Assembly: GCA_964432155.1 (NCBI GenBank)
Contig: CAYSMF010000009.1
Span: 1 to 64,000 of the forward strand
Length of the DNA stretch: 64,000 nt
Direction: 5' to 3'
Source of the DNA: UBA10438 sp964432155
Lineage (GTDB): Bacteria > Bacteroidota > Ignavibacteria > Kapaibacteriales > Kapaibacteriaceae
Shown in pieces: positions 52,549-60,616 of the stretch. The notes under the pieces are model-generated. The model saw only the letters and a program-made list of their open reading frames with translations, was not told the origin of the DNA and ran no database searches. Every line of letters begins with the position of its first letter. The first letter of the stretch is position 1. Made by a program: the position numbers and the translations under genes.

Positions 52549-53492
52549 GACATCGTAGGGTCGCCCTTGTCGCGGTTCAGGCGAACAGCCTGACGGACCA
52601 TGGCTTCGAACACATCGCGCTTGACGTCGTTGACGTGACGGATCGTGATGTGACGCATCATGGTCAGATCGCCAACAAGTAAGCCGTCTGGATCGTCGAG
52701 CTCGATGCCGCGCCAGAAGCCGAAGTTCACGTGATCGCTAAATGCCTTGATGTAGCAGACAGGTCCGTTCGACGAGAACACTGGTTGTGACCAGAGGATC
52801 GACTCGTCGATGTCTCCAGCACCTTGGCGAATGATCGCACGCAGTGTCGTGAGTACTTCGCGTTGCCATCCCTTGAAGTGTGCGATGTACGCATCGACAT
52901 TGATGGCGTTGACTGGTGCCAGCACTGGTGCTGGCTCGTCCTTGACCTTTGGGGTGTCGTCGTAATCGCCGCGTGTAGCACGGCGTTGAAGTACCGACCC
53001 ACGTGGAGCGCGCTCTTTCTTTTCACCGCCCTTGTCGCCATCGCGACGGCGGTCGTTGCGTTGTTGCTGTTGCGGACGCTGCTGTTGCTTTTGTGCATCG
53101 GCTGGAGCGCCCTCGCCAGCGGCTGGCTGCTCGCCATCACCGGCTGGTGCGGCTGCTGCATCGGCACCGCCCTGACCCGACTTCTTCTTGCGACGACGCT
53201 TGCGCTTCGAGCGCTCCTGTTCAGAGCCACTCTCAGAGCCACCGCCATCGGCCGATGCTGGTGCATCGTTGTCGTCGTCGCGATCGTTGCCGTCGTGTTG
53301 GTCTCCCGCATGCGCTGATGCGTCATCCGCACCCGATGCGTCGTGGCCAGGACGTGGCTGACCATCGCCTCCGCGGCGTCCACGCCCACGGCGGCGACGT
53401 CCACGGCGCCCTTCTCCGGAGCCCTGCTGGCCCCCTTCAGAGGATTCGTGTGATGATTGTGCTGCTGGTTGTTGTTCGTCTGCGTGCATCAT
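52545..53492 (-). CDS. DUF1801 protein with long Arg/Gly-rich disordered N-terminus
   Basis: A 315-residue protein. The last ~120 residues form a DUF1801/YdhG-like domain (VDAYIAHFKGWQREVLTTLRAIIR, ESILWSQPVFSSNGPVCYIKAF, VNFGFWRGIELDDPDGLL). The first ~180 residues are low-complexity: a GRRGRRRRGRGRRGG block, an Asp-rich stretch, a KRKRRRKKK cluster, then Ala/Gly and Gln/Arg-rich runs. The arm looks like an RGG-type RNA-binding tail, while DUF1801 has no firm function. Starts at ATG 53492 or the next ATG; a TATATTTG -7 element is at 53526-53533. Confidence 0.8.
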   Translation of the reverse strand: MMHADEQQPAAQSSHESSEGGQQGSGEGRRGRRRRGRGRRGGDGQPRPGHDASGADDASAHAGDQHDGNDRDDDNDAPASADGGGSESGSEQERSKRKRRRKKKSGQGGADAAAAPAGDGEQPAAGEGAPADAQKQQQRPQQQQRNDRRRDGDKGGEKKERAPRGSVLQRRATRGDYDDTPKVKDEPAPVLAPVNAINVDAYIAHFKGWQREVLTTLRAIIRQGAGDIDESILWSQPVFSSNGPVCYIKAFSDHVNFGFWRGIELDDPDGLLVGDLTMMRHITIRHVNDVKRDVFEAMVRQAVRLNRDKGDPTMS

Positions 53493-53525
53493 GTGCGTAT
53501 TGGTACGGGTCGACGTGATAAGCCA

Positions 53526-53533
53526 CAAATATA
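53526..53533 (-). promoter_or_regulatory. Candidate -7 element for the DUF1801 gene
   Basis: Minus-strand TATATTTG (TAnnTTTG) 34 bases before the ATG. Confidence 0.5.
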
Positions 53534-53559
53534 CGGAATGCCCGGGCGGGCTTGGTGTC

Positions 53560-53567
53560 TAAGTTTG
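53560..53567 (+). promoter_or_regulatory. Candidate -7 element directly abutting an ATG
   Basis: TAAGTTTG (exact TAnnTTTG) ends one base before the ATG at 53569. Transcription would begin near the second ATG (53572), giving a leaderless message. Confidence 0.4.
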
Positions 53568-53568
53568 C

Positions 53569-54240
53569 ATGATGAAGCACTCCCTGTATCTCATTGCGCT
53601 GGTTGTGGTTGCGTGCGCCGGCGCGGTGCCACTTGTGGCCCAGGTTACCGTCGGTGGTACGGTGTATTCCCATGCACTTTCGCTCTCGGGCGATTATCCG
53701 GATGATCAGACAATCTCGACGCAGTTGGGGTACGGAATCGGCGCTGTGGTAGCCTATCACATCGCATCCGAGGTGGAGTTCATGATCGAGCCATCGTTCG
53801 ATCTTCGGCGTGGCCGCATTACCGAAACGCTCCGCACATCGTCGTCGGAGGCCCCCTACGACACCACGCTTGCAACAATTCGTGTGTCATCGCTTGCTCT
53901 GCCGATTGGCGTGCGGATATGGTCGCACGCTCGAACATGGGTGTTTACCAGTGGCATCATGATGCGCCTGGCAACCCATGGTACGCGTAAGGCAGGGGGC
54001 GGACAGGAAACGTCACTTGAGCGCGACCTGGCAAACGTTGAGGTAGGGTTGTATCTCGGGGCAGGATACCGGTTCAACATAGGTGAGCTTAGTGTGATGC
54101 CGGAGATCAGATACGAACAGGGAATCTCCAACGTTCTGCGTGGCACATCGGTACAAGGACTACCACCTGCACCGATCATGCGCACGAATGGCTTTGGGCT
54201 CCGCGTTGCGTGTCAGTATACCTTTGGGGGTGGCCAATGA
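53569..54240 (+). CDS. Outer-membrane beta-barrel protein (PorT-like)
   Basis: A 223-residue exported protein. Signal peptide MKHSLYLIALVVVACAGAVPLVAQ, then alternating strands such as YGIGAVVAYHIASEVEFMIEPSFDLRRG, VEVGLYLGAGYRFNIGELSVMPEIRYEQGI and a C-terminal GFGLRVACQYTFGG. This pattern fits small outer-membrane beta-barrel (OMP_b-brl/PorT-like) proteins of Bacteroidota. ATGs at 53569 and 53572 are both possible. ATGA overlap with the next gene, also barrel-like. Confidence 0.75.
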   Translation: MMKHSLYLIALVVVACAGAVPLVAQVTVGGTVYSHALSLSGDYPDDQTISTQLGYGIGAVVAYHIASEVEFMIEPSFDLRRGRITETLRTSSSEAPYDTTLATIRVSSLALPIGVRIWSHARTWVFTSGIMMRLATHGTRKAGGGQETSLERDLANVEVGLYLGAGYRFNIGELSVMPEIRYEQGISNVLRGTSVQGLPPAPIMRTNGFGLRVACQYTFGGGQ

Positions 54241-55211
54241 CAATCATGCGTTTCATCCTCGCGTCATGCGTCGCACTCGTATGCGCACTCACCACAGCCT
54301 CACACACGGCCTATGCCAGCGACACTGCCGGTGAATCGGTGATTGGTCCGGTGTTGGGCGGACACCTCTTTCAGCCATTGGTTGGACATCAAATGCCGTT
54401 TGTGATGAGCTCCACGCGGCTTACGCTTGGTGGGGGTATCACGAGCAATCTCAAACTCCCGATCGTGCGCATTGGTCAGCGTATCGTACTTGCGCCCGAG
54501 GGAAGTCTTGCATTTATCGCTACCGGTGCAGAGCACGAACAACGTATCAAGGACTGGCTCTCCGTATACGTTGGTGTTGATGTAGTTGGACGACTTGGTA
54601 CCGATGTGAAGGCGCTGCTCAGTCAGGGCGTCAATGCCGTGACATCATTTGATCTCGGCTGGAAGGTTCGTGCATATCGTTCCGAGCGTCTCATGTTGAC
54701 GATGTCGCTTGATCTGGTCAATGGCAGCGTAACCACGGTGGATGTTGATCGATGGGTGCGTGGGATCGTCGATAGTGGTGGTGTGACATCGACGAATCCA
54801 CTTGTTGATACGAAGCCAACAATTACCACTGGTCTGACCGCACATTGCGCCTATGCGGTGAGTGCTGCACTCGGGCTTACGGCGAATGTCTCTGGTGTGT
54901 ATGGGGAGTCGGCCATTCGTGGCGGTGCGTCACAGATATTTATCAATGCTGGAGCCACAGCGAATCTCGATTTCCGTCCACTCGTTGGCATACCGGTAGC
55001 GACAACGATTGGAATCGCCTACCGACAGAATCCGTCCGTTGATGATGCCTCGACACGATCAAGTGCGCTTGTTGCTTCGATGCGTATTGGCACAACGGTA
55101 TCCCAACACTTTGCGTTGGGTGCTCAGGTTAACGCACAGAATGGTGAAATAGGAAACGGCACCCACGTTCTTGCGATCGGGGGTGCCGTTGATATGCGAT
55201 TCTACTACTAA
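54237..55211 (+). CDS. Exported outer-membrane-like protein, function unknown
   Basis: A 324-residue protein starting at ATG 54237, overlapping the previous stop as ATGA. Signal peptide RFILASCVALVCALTTASHTAYA. The body is made of amphipathic beta strands (LTLGGGITSNLKLPIVRIGQRIVL; ATTIGIAYRQNPSV; FALGAQVNAQNGEIGNGTHVLAIGGAVDMRFYY) ending in aromatic residues, typical of an outer-membrane barrel. I do not recognise a named family. Probably works with the upstream barrel protein; ends 10 bp from the convergent H1-like gene. Confidence 0.75.
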   Translation: MTIMRFILASCVALVCALTTASHTAYASDTAGESVIGPVLGGHLFQPLVGHQMPFVMSSTRLTLGGGITSNLKLPIVRIGQRIVLAPEGSLAFIATGAEHEQRIKDWLSVYVGVDVVGRLGTDVKALLSQGVNAVTSFDLGWKVRAYRSERLMLTMSLDLVNGSVTTVDVDRWVRGIVDSGGVTSTNPLVDTKPTITTGLTAHCAYAVSAALGLTANVSGVYGESAIRGGASQIFINAGATANLDFRPLVGIPVATTIGIAYRQNPSVDDASTRSSALVASMRIGTTVSQHFALGAQVNAQNGEIGNGTHVLAIGGAVDMRFYY

Positions 55212-55221
55212 GCGTTGCGGC

Positions 55222-55395
55222 TTACTTTTCCTTGTCAGCTGCCACAGATGCTTGGTTGTACGGTGTGATCAACTTCTTGATCCCACTCGCAGCTTTGCGA
55301 GCTTGCGCTGCACCTTTCTTTGTTGTTGCGTTGTGTCCCTCTTGGAACTGGGCAAACAGGGCAACGATTTGCTCGTAGAGCTCTTGCTTTGACAT
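55222..55395 (-). CDS. Histone H1-like small basic protein
   Basis: A 57-residue protein: MSKQELYEQIVALFAQFQEG, then HNATTKKGAAQARKAASGIKKLI, ending ADKEK. Small lysine/alanine-rich helical proteins of this kind are annotated as histone H1-like in Bacteroidota and related to chlamydial Hc1-type DNA-binding proteins. Likely DNA compaction or architecture. A GAGGAA Shine-Dalgarno lies upstream of the ATG at 55395. Transcribed in the same direction as, and downstream of, the DEAD-box helicase gene, with 95 bp between. Confidence 0.78.
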   Translation of the reverse strand: MSKQELYEQIVALFAQFQEGHNATTKKGAAQARKAASGIKKLITPYNQASVAADKEK

Positions 55396-55490
55396 TGCGG
55401 ATTCCTCAGTGAAATGAACATTAAGCTCGTGATCGAGTCAGATCACAGATCCATTATACGTACGAAATTCGGAATTGGCGCACTTGACTT

Positions 55491-56615
55491 TTACTCAAAT
55501 GGATGATCGCGGACAGCTGGAATGCGCATCTTGATGAGCTTCTCAATGTCGCGCAGCTGCGAGCGATCCTCTGGAGTTGCAAGTGTAAGTGCTACGCCAA
55601 CGTTACCCGCACGACCTGTTCGGCCGATACGGTGGACGTAGGTTTCAGGTGATTCCGGTACGTCGTAATTCACCACATATGGTAGCGAGCTGATATCAAT
55701 ACCACGTGCTGCGATGTCTGTAGCGACAAGTACGCGCATGCGACCGTTCTTGAAATCTTGCAGTGCACGTTGACGAGCCATTTGTGACTTATCACCGTGG
55801 ATCGCTGCTACGCGCATACCGACCTTCTCGAGGTCGCGAGCTACACGGTCGGCACCACGCTTCGTGCGTGTGAACACGAGCACTGATCCCTCGAGATCTT
55901 CCTTGAGCAAGTGTGCAAGCAGTGCGCGCTTGTGATCGCGTTCTACAAAGTACAGACGCTGATCAACCTTTTCCGTTGTTGGCTTCTCTGGCGTTACAGA
56001 CACGTTCACAGGGTTTGTGAGGATCGTGTGTGCAAGCGAGCGAATTTCATTCGGCAGAGTTGCCGAGAAGAACAACGTCTGACGTTGTTCTGGGACAAGC
56101 TTGATGATTTGCTTGATCGATGGCATGAAGCCCATGTCGAGCATGCGGTCTGCCTCGTCGAGCACGAGCGTGTGGACCTTATCGAGACGAAGTGCACGGT
56201 GATCGATCACGTCGAGCAAGCGACCAGGTGTTGCGATGACGATGTCGACGCCACGGCGAATGTTATCAATCTGTGGACGGATGCTGACGCCACCGAGAAG
56301 AACAACAGTGCGAATACGCATGCCCTTTGCATAGGTCATGATATTCTCGTTGATCTGGATAGCAAGTTCACGTGTTGGTGCAAGAATGAGCACGCGCGGA
56401 CCGAATTTAACCGGACCTTCGTTGAACAAGCGGTGAAGGATTGGCAAGCTGAATGCAGCTGTCTTGCCAGTACCTGTTTGGGCGATGCCAAACACGTCCT
56501 GACCCGTCATGACAACGGGAATAGCTTGCTCTTGAATTGGTGTGGGTGTTACATACCCAGCGTTGTGTACGGCCTTTTCAAGTGGCGCGCACAATTTCAA
56601 ATCGGCAAAGGTCAT
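55491..56615 (-). CDS. DEAD-box RNA helicase (RhlE-like)
   Basis: A 374-residue RNA helicase. Motifs in order: Q motif PTPIQEQAIP, Walker A AQTGTGKTAAF, PTRELAIQI, DEADRMLDMGF, FSATLP, VLVFTRTKRGADRVA, ATDIAARGIDI and HRIGRTGRAG. It ends soon after the core, so it lacks the long C-terminal extension of CsdA/DeaD, fitting RhlE-type proteins. Start 56615 has an AGGAGG ribosome site. A TACCTTTG -7 element 150 bases upstream implies a long leader, a feature often seen in cold-induced helicase genes (inference). Confidence 0.95.
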   Translation of the reverse strand: MTFADLKLCAPLEKAVHNAGYVTPTPIQEQAIPVVMTGQDVFGIAQTGTGKTAAFSLPILHRLFNEGPVKFGPRVLILAPTRELAIQINENIMTYAKGMRIRTVVLLGGVSIRPQIDNIRRGVDIVIATPGRLLDVIDHRALRLDKVHTLVLDEADRMLDMGFMPSIKQIIKLVPEQRQTLFFSATLPNEIRSLAHTILTNPVNVSVTPEKPTTEKVDQRLYFVERDHKRALLAHLLKEDLEGSVLVFTRTKRGADRVARDLEKVGMRVAAIHGDKSQMARQRALQDFKNGRMRVLVATDIAARGIDISSLPYVVNYDVPESPETYVHRIGRTGRAGNVGVALTLATPEDRSQLRDIEKLIKMRIPAVRDHPFE

Positions 56616-56766
56616 TGACCTTTCCTCCTATGTAATGGGAACTATGTCGGTCGAGATCTCTCGCGCAGATTGCTTGTCTGCCAGTTGCGACCGAATTCAC
56701 CAAAAACACAGGGGAGGACGGAGCAGAGAGAAACGTAACCGTGATGCTTACCGCATCGTTGACGCA

Positions 56767-56774
56767 CAAAGGTA
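56767..56774 (-). promoter_or_regulatory. Candidate -7 element for the DEAD-box helicase
   Basis: Minus-strand TACCTTTG (TAnnTTTG), about 150 bases upstream of the helicase ATG. The 260-bp gap 56616-56875 otherwise shows only the AGGAGG site of the helicase and the CAGGAA site of the OsmC gene; nothing else was recognised. Confidence 0.4.
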
Positions 56775-56875
56775 CGAAGAATTGTCTTTGTGACGTTTAT
56801 CACGCCACAACTAGCGTGCCAAGTGTGAGTTTTGTATGCGATGAAGCAACCATTGTCTGATACAGGAACACCATC

Positions 56876-57295
56876 ATGACTACACATCATAGCAGCGTTG
56901 ACTGGAAACACGGTCTCACGTTCGATGCGCATCAGAATGAACAGACGTTCACGCTAGTGTCGTCGACACACGGTGAAGATGCGGAACCCGGCATCAGTCC
57001 GAAGAACATGTTGTTGACCGCGCTGGCAGGCTGCACTGCGATGGATGTGGCATCGCTCCTGCCGAAGATGCGCGTTCCATTTACATCACTCCGTGTGCGT
57101 GTCGATGGACACCTTACGGACGAGCATCCTCGCGTGTATGAACGCATTCACATGGTCTACGAGGTTGGCACATCCGATGAGTTTCGTCCGCAAGTAGAAC
57201 GCGCAATTGCGAAGTCAACGGAAACCTACTGTGGTGTGCATGCAATGCTGAGCAAGGGCTCAACGATCACGCACGATCTTGTCTTCGTCGGCTGA
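56876..57295 (+). CDS. OsmC/Ohr family peroxide-detoxifying protein
   Basis: A 139-residue OsmC-fold protein that reduces organic hydroperoxides through a Cys pair. The first Cys is in LLTALAGCTAMDVASLL and the second in KSTETYCGVHAML; the spacing and motifs match the OsmC/YhfA branch. The N-terminus is short, as in YhfA. Its last 36 bases overlap the 3' end of the convergent DsbA-like gene. Confidence 0.92.
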   Translation: MTTHHSSVDWKHGLTFDAHQNEQTFTLVSSTHGEDAEPGISPKNMLLTALAGCTAMDVASLLPKMRVPFTSLRVRVDGHLTDEHPRVYERIHMVYEVGTSDEFRPQVERAIAKSTETYCGVHAMLSKGSTITHDLVFVG

Positions 57296-57940
57296 GTCGC
57301 GACGACCAAGCACGGATTGGAGCATCATATCGAGTTCGTCAAATGGTGCGAACCCGTATGACAGCACATGCACATTGTCGTTGTGTTCAAGCAGAAGCGT
57401 AGGGAAGCCTTCGATACCAAGCGACTGAACATACTCGAACTCGTCGTTGAGCGCGTCCGACATTTGTTCGGATGACATCAGCGTGAGAAAGCTCTCGGGC
57501 TCAATGTCGAATGCAATAGCCATGCGCCGATACGTGTCGCTTTCATTCAGATCAAGTCCATCGCGATATAGCGCTTGATGCAGCCAGTGCGCCGCAGCGA
57601 GCGATGCATCGGGATGCAATGCTCGATAGCTCAGGAGCGCAAGACCAGGCATACGCGAGTCCAGCATCATCGAGCCATCAGGCAGTACCTGCGTGAGGAA
57701 CCGTTCGCCAAAGGTTACGCCACAGCGGTCTTCGATCGTGCGATAGGACGATGCGATCAATTCAGCTTTCGCTGCGATGGGTTGTACCCGATCGCCAGTG
57801 AGCATGCCGCCAGCGTACACATGCAGGTCGAGTGCCGACCCCCACGCGCGATGGAGCCGCGCTAGCGTTGGCTCGAAGCCAAAGCACCAACCGCAGAGCG
57901 TATCCTGAAAGTAATGGAGTGCCGGACGTTCGACGATCAT
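57260..57940 (-). CDS. DsbA/FrnE-like thioredoxin-fold oxidoreductase
   Basis: A 226-residue cytosolic DsbA-family protein without signal peptide. The active site is CGWC in HYFQDTLCGWCFGFEPTLARL. An inserted helical domain follows, and SLGIEGFPTLLLE supplies the cis-Pro loop. This is the FrnE/protein-disulfide-isomerase-like group. ATGA overlap with the isocitrate dehydrogenase gene upstream, and a 36-base antisense overlap with OsmC, another thiol-redox gene. Confidence 0.88.
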   Translation of the reverse strand: MIVERPALHYFQDTLCGWCFGFEPTLARLHRAWGSALDLHVYAGGMLTGDRVQPIAAKAELIASSYRTIEDRCGVTFGERFLTQVLPDGSMMLDSRMPGLALLSYRALHPDASLAAAHWLHQALYRDGLDLNESDTYRRMAIAFDIEPESFLTLMSSEQMSDALNDEFEYVQSLGIEGFPTLLLEHNDNVHVLSYGFAPFDELDMMLQSVLGRRDSADEDKIVRDR

Positions 57941-59166
57941 GCAAGACGCTTGCTGAGTTCCTGATCAAGCGCGTCAAGGAACTCCTCTGTGTAGAGGTAG
58001 TGCTCGCCGTGATTGACCTTATTGCCGTAGATACATACAGCAAGGTCCTTCGTCATGCGACCGCTTTCGACGACGTCGACGCATACGCGTTCGAGTGTCT
58101 GGCAGAAGTTGATGAGCGCTTCGTTGTTGTCAAGGCGCCCACGGAACTCAAGTCCGCGTGTCCATGCGAAGATCGACGCAATCGGATTCGTCGATGTCGG
58201 CTTGCCCTTCTGGTGCTCGCGATAGTGGCGCGTCACAGTGCCGTGCGCTGCCTCGGCCTCCATCGTTCCGCCATCTGGCGTGACAAGTGTTGACGTCATC
58301 ATGCCCAGCGAACCGAAACCTTGCGCGACCGTATCGCTTTGAACGTCACCGTCGTAATTCTTACATGCCCATACAAAGTTGCCGTTCCACTTCAGTGCGG
58401 CTGCAACCATGTCGTCGATGAGTCGGTGTTCGTAGGTGATTCCTGCTTCGGCAAACTGCGCTGCGAATTCCGCATCGAACACCTCTTGGAAGATGTCCTT
58501 GAAGCGTCCGTCGTACTTTTTGAGAATCGTGTTCTTTGTCGACAAGTAGAGCGGCCAGCGCTTCATGAGCGCCTGATTCATGCAGGCGCGTGCGAAGCCA
58601 CGGATTGAGTCGTCAGTGTTGTACATCGCCAGTGCGACACCATCACCCTTAAAGTCGTACACATCGAACGACTGCACATCAGAACCATCTTCAGGCGTAA
58701 AGGTAATCGTCAGCTTGCCCTTGCCCTTTGTCACGAAGTCTGTAGCACGATACTGATCACCGAATGCGTGGCGACCAATGCAGATTGGTGCAGTCCAGTT
58801 CGGAACCAATCGCGGAACGTTTGTGCATACGATCGGCTCGCGGAACACTGTTCCATCAAGGATGTTACGAATCGTACCGTTCGGCGACTTCCACATCTTC
58901 TTCAGGCCGAATTCAGCAACGCGTGCTTCATCAGGTGTGATCGTTGCACACTTGATACCAACGTTGTACTTCTTTATCGCCTCGGCGGCATCAATCGTTA
59001 CCTGATCATTCGTCGCATCACGGTGTTCGATACCAAGATCGTAGTACTTGATGTCGAGCTCAAGGTAGGGGAGAATCAACTTGTCCTTGATGAACTTCCA
59101 GATGATGCGCGTCATTTCGTCGCCATCAAGCTCGACGACTGGGTTGGTAACCTTGATTTTTGCCAT
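57937..59166 (-). CDS. icd: NADP-dependent isocitrate dehydrogenase (eukaryotic-like type)
   Basis: Oxidises isocitrate to 2-oxoglutarate in the TCA cycle. The 409 residues align with the homodimeric IDH1/2-like group rather than E. coli Icd: MAKIKVTNPVVELDGDEMTRIIW, then SPNGTIRNILDGTVFREPI (substrate loop), FVWACKNYDGDVQSD, GSLGMMTSTLVTPDG, EAAHGTVTRHYREHQ and NPIASIFAWTRGL. Start at ATG 59166. The FrnE-like gene follows with ATGA overlap. Confidence 0.96.
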   Translation of the reverse strand: MAKIKVTNPVVELDGDEMTRIIWKFIKDKLILPYLELDIKYYDLGIEHRDATNDQVTIDAAEAIKKYNVGIKCATITPDEARVAEFGLKKMWKSPNGTIRNILDGTVFREPIVCTNVPRLVPNWTAPICIGRHAFGDQYRATDFVTKGKGKLTITFTPEDGSDVQSFDVYDFKGDGVALAMYNTDDSIRGFARACMNQALMKRWPLYLSTKNTILKKYDGRFKDIFQEVFDAEFAAQFAEAGITYEHRLIDDMVAAALKWNGNFVWACKNYDGDVQSDTVAQGFGSLGMMTSTLVTPDGGTMEAEAAHGTVTRHYREHQKGKPTSTNPIASIFAWTRGLEFRGRLDNNEALINFCQTLERVCVDVVESGRMTKDLAVCIYGNKVNHGEHYLYTEEFLDALDQELSKRLA

Positions 59167-59263
59167 GGGGCGTGCGGAGTTGGGTACAACAAGTGAAAAA
59201 GCTCTGCAATCTACGGCAGGGCTGGAGATTTGCCGATGAGAATACGTTCATCAATCTGCGCTG

Positions 59264-60199
59264 CTAGCGCTTGAGGATGTCTTCTGCGGCATCAAGGGCC
59301 GAAATGATCGCCCCCTCGACACGTGAACCGCCAAATGCATCGCCAATGACGATGAGCGGGGGCTGGTCGACAGCACGCAGGAATGTAGACTCGGTGGTCG
59401 TGATTGGGCGACTAAACTTCCAGGCGTGTACGTCGATGTCGGTGACTCCTTCGAGTGCGTCGCCGAACACACAGGCTGCGAGGTGCTTGGCAACATCACT
59501 TCGATCGGTATCCCACATACGCTCGGAGAATTCGGGAGTCGCATGAATGGTATAGGCAGGAGATTCCGAGATGCCCTTGTCGTAGTTATCGCCAATGTAG
59601 GCGACGTCCGGGTGCGTTATTGCCCGCACATCATGTGGAGATGTTCTTCGTACAAGTGATGCAATGCAGCGTTCGTACGTGATCGATGCTAGGACTGTAT
59701 GCACGTGTTCATTCAGCACCACGTTGCCGTTGCTGAGTAGTTGTACTGTCTGAGGCACAGGTGCACTGGAGACAATAGCATTGGCGGTGAAGTTGCTGCC
59801 ATCAGCGCACCGAACGGTCCATGACGTGCCGTCGTGTTCGAGTGATGTCACTTCCATGCTTGTTCGGACATCCGAGCCTGCCGCTACTGCTGCAACGATG
59901 CTCGACATGCCATACACACCGCAATAGCGTGGCAGACCATCACTGCTTGCACGGAACCACTCACGTACGACGCCGTCGGCGACAAGCTGTGCAAACATCT
60001 TCTGGACGCGTTCATCGCGCACAGTAATGAACTGTGCGCCGTGATCGTACCGCACGCCCTCGCGTCGACGTGTCGACATCCGTCCGCCGACTCCACGCCC
60101 CTTATCAAGCACGAGCGTATGCTTGCCGGCTGCAGTGAGAAGTTGTGCGAGTGTAACGCCGGAAATGCCGGCTCCAATGATGATGATGTCGAAGTGCAA
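59264..60199 (-). CDS. FAD-dependent oxidoreductase, renalase-like
   Basis: A 311-residue flavoprotein. The FAD-binding loop is IIIGAGISGVTLAQLL, the second motif is GVGGRMSTRR and DHGAQFITVRD follows. The C-terminal FAD motif is LIVIGDAFGGSRVEGAIISALDAAEDIL. This arrangement matches bacterial renalase-like enzymes, which oxidise off-path dihydronicotinamide isomers; an amine-oxidase-type substrate cannot be excluded. Divergent from the PEGA lipoprotein with 63 bp between. Confidence 0.88.
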   Translation of the reverse strand: MHFDIIIIGAGISGVTLAQLLTAAGKHTLVLDKGRGVGGRMSTRRREGVRYDHGAQFITVRDERVQKMFAQLVADGVVREWFRASSDGLPRYCGVYGMSSIVAAVAAGSDVRTSMEVTSLEHDGTSWTVRCADGSNFTANAIVSSAPVPQTVQLLSNGNVVLNEHVHTVLASITYERCIASLVRRTSPHDVRAITHPDVAYIGDNYDKGISESPAYTIHATPEFSERMWDTDRSDVAKHLAACVFGDALEGVTDIDVHAWKFSRPITTTESTFLRAVDQPPLIVIGDAFGGSRVEGAIISALDAAEDILKR

Positions 60200-60262
60200 G
60201 AGGTGCTGGCCGTATATTGTGTGCGCAAGTTACCAACGTTCATTCATTCAGTTGAGGCTGCC

Positions 60263-60616
60263 ATGTCGACACAGTTTGTACGCATTGTCGCGAGCATCTT
60301 GCTCGTATCGTTTGTCATGATCGGATGCTCGAGCACAACGCTCATTACATCAGATCCTCCTGGAGCAAAGCTCTCCATTAACGGCGTGTCGGTAGGGAAG
60401 ACGCCATATACGCACTCAGATACGCGTATCGTTGGCTCGACGCTGTTGATCAAGCTTGAGAAGGACGGCTACGAGACGCTGAACACGTCGATCTCACGTG
60501 ACGAACGTGTTGACGTGGGTGCGATTGTCGGCGGAATCTTCTTCCTTGTGCCGTTCCTGTGGACGATGCAGTACAACCCGCAGCATAGCTACGAGCTGTC
60601 GCCGCTGAAGAAGTAG
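60263..60616 (+). CDS. PEGA domain lipoprotein
   Basis: A 117-residue lipoprotein. The start at 60263 opens a signal peptide ending in VMIGC; an upstream in-frame start at 60041 would run antisense through the flavoprotein gene and is rejected. The PEGA domain is clear: STTLITSDPPGAKLSINGVSVGKTPYTHSD, then LIKLEKDGYETLN. A C-terminal hydrophobic segment (GAIVGGIFFLVPFLW) may insert in the membrane. PEGA modules occur in surface-layer and envelope proteins. REP-like palindromes start at its stop codon. Confidence 0.85.
   Translation: MSTQFVRIVASILLVSFVMIGCSSTTLITSDPPGAKLSINGVSVGKTPYTHSDTRIVGSTLLIKLEKDGYETLNTSISRDERVDVGAIVGGIFFLVPFLWTMQYNPQHSYELSPLKK

Noticed and set aside
55911..56618. 235-codon plus-strand frame opposite the DEAD-box helicase
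   Set aside because: Cys/His-rich shadow translation; the helicase motifs on the other strand are complete.
60041..60262. N-terminal extension of the PEGA lipoprotein to an upstream start
   Set aside because: It would run antisense through the flavoprotein gene and bury a clear lipoprotein signal peptide at 60263.
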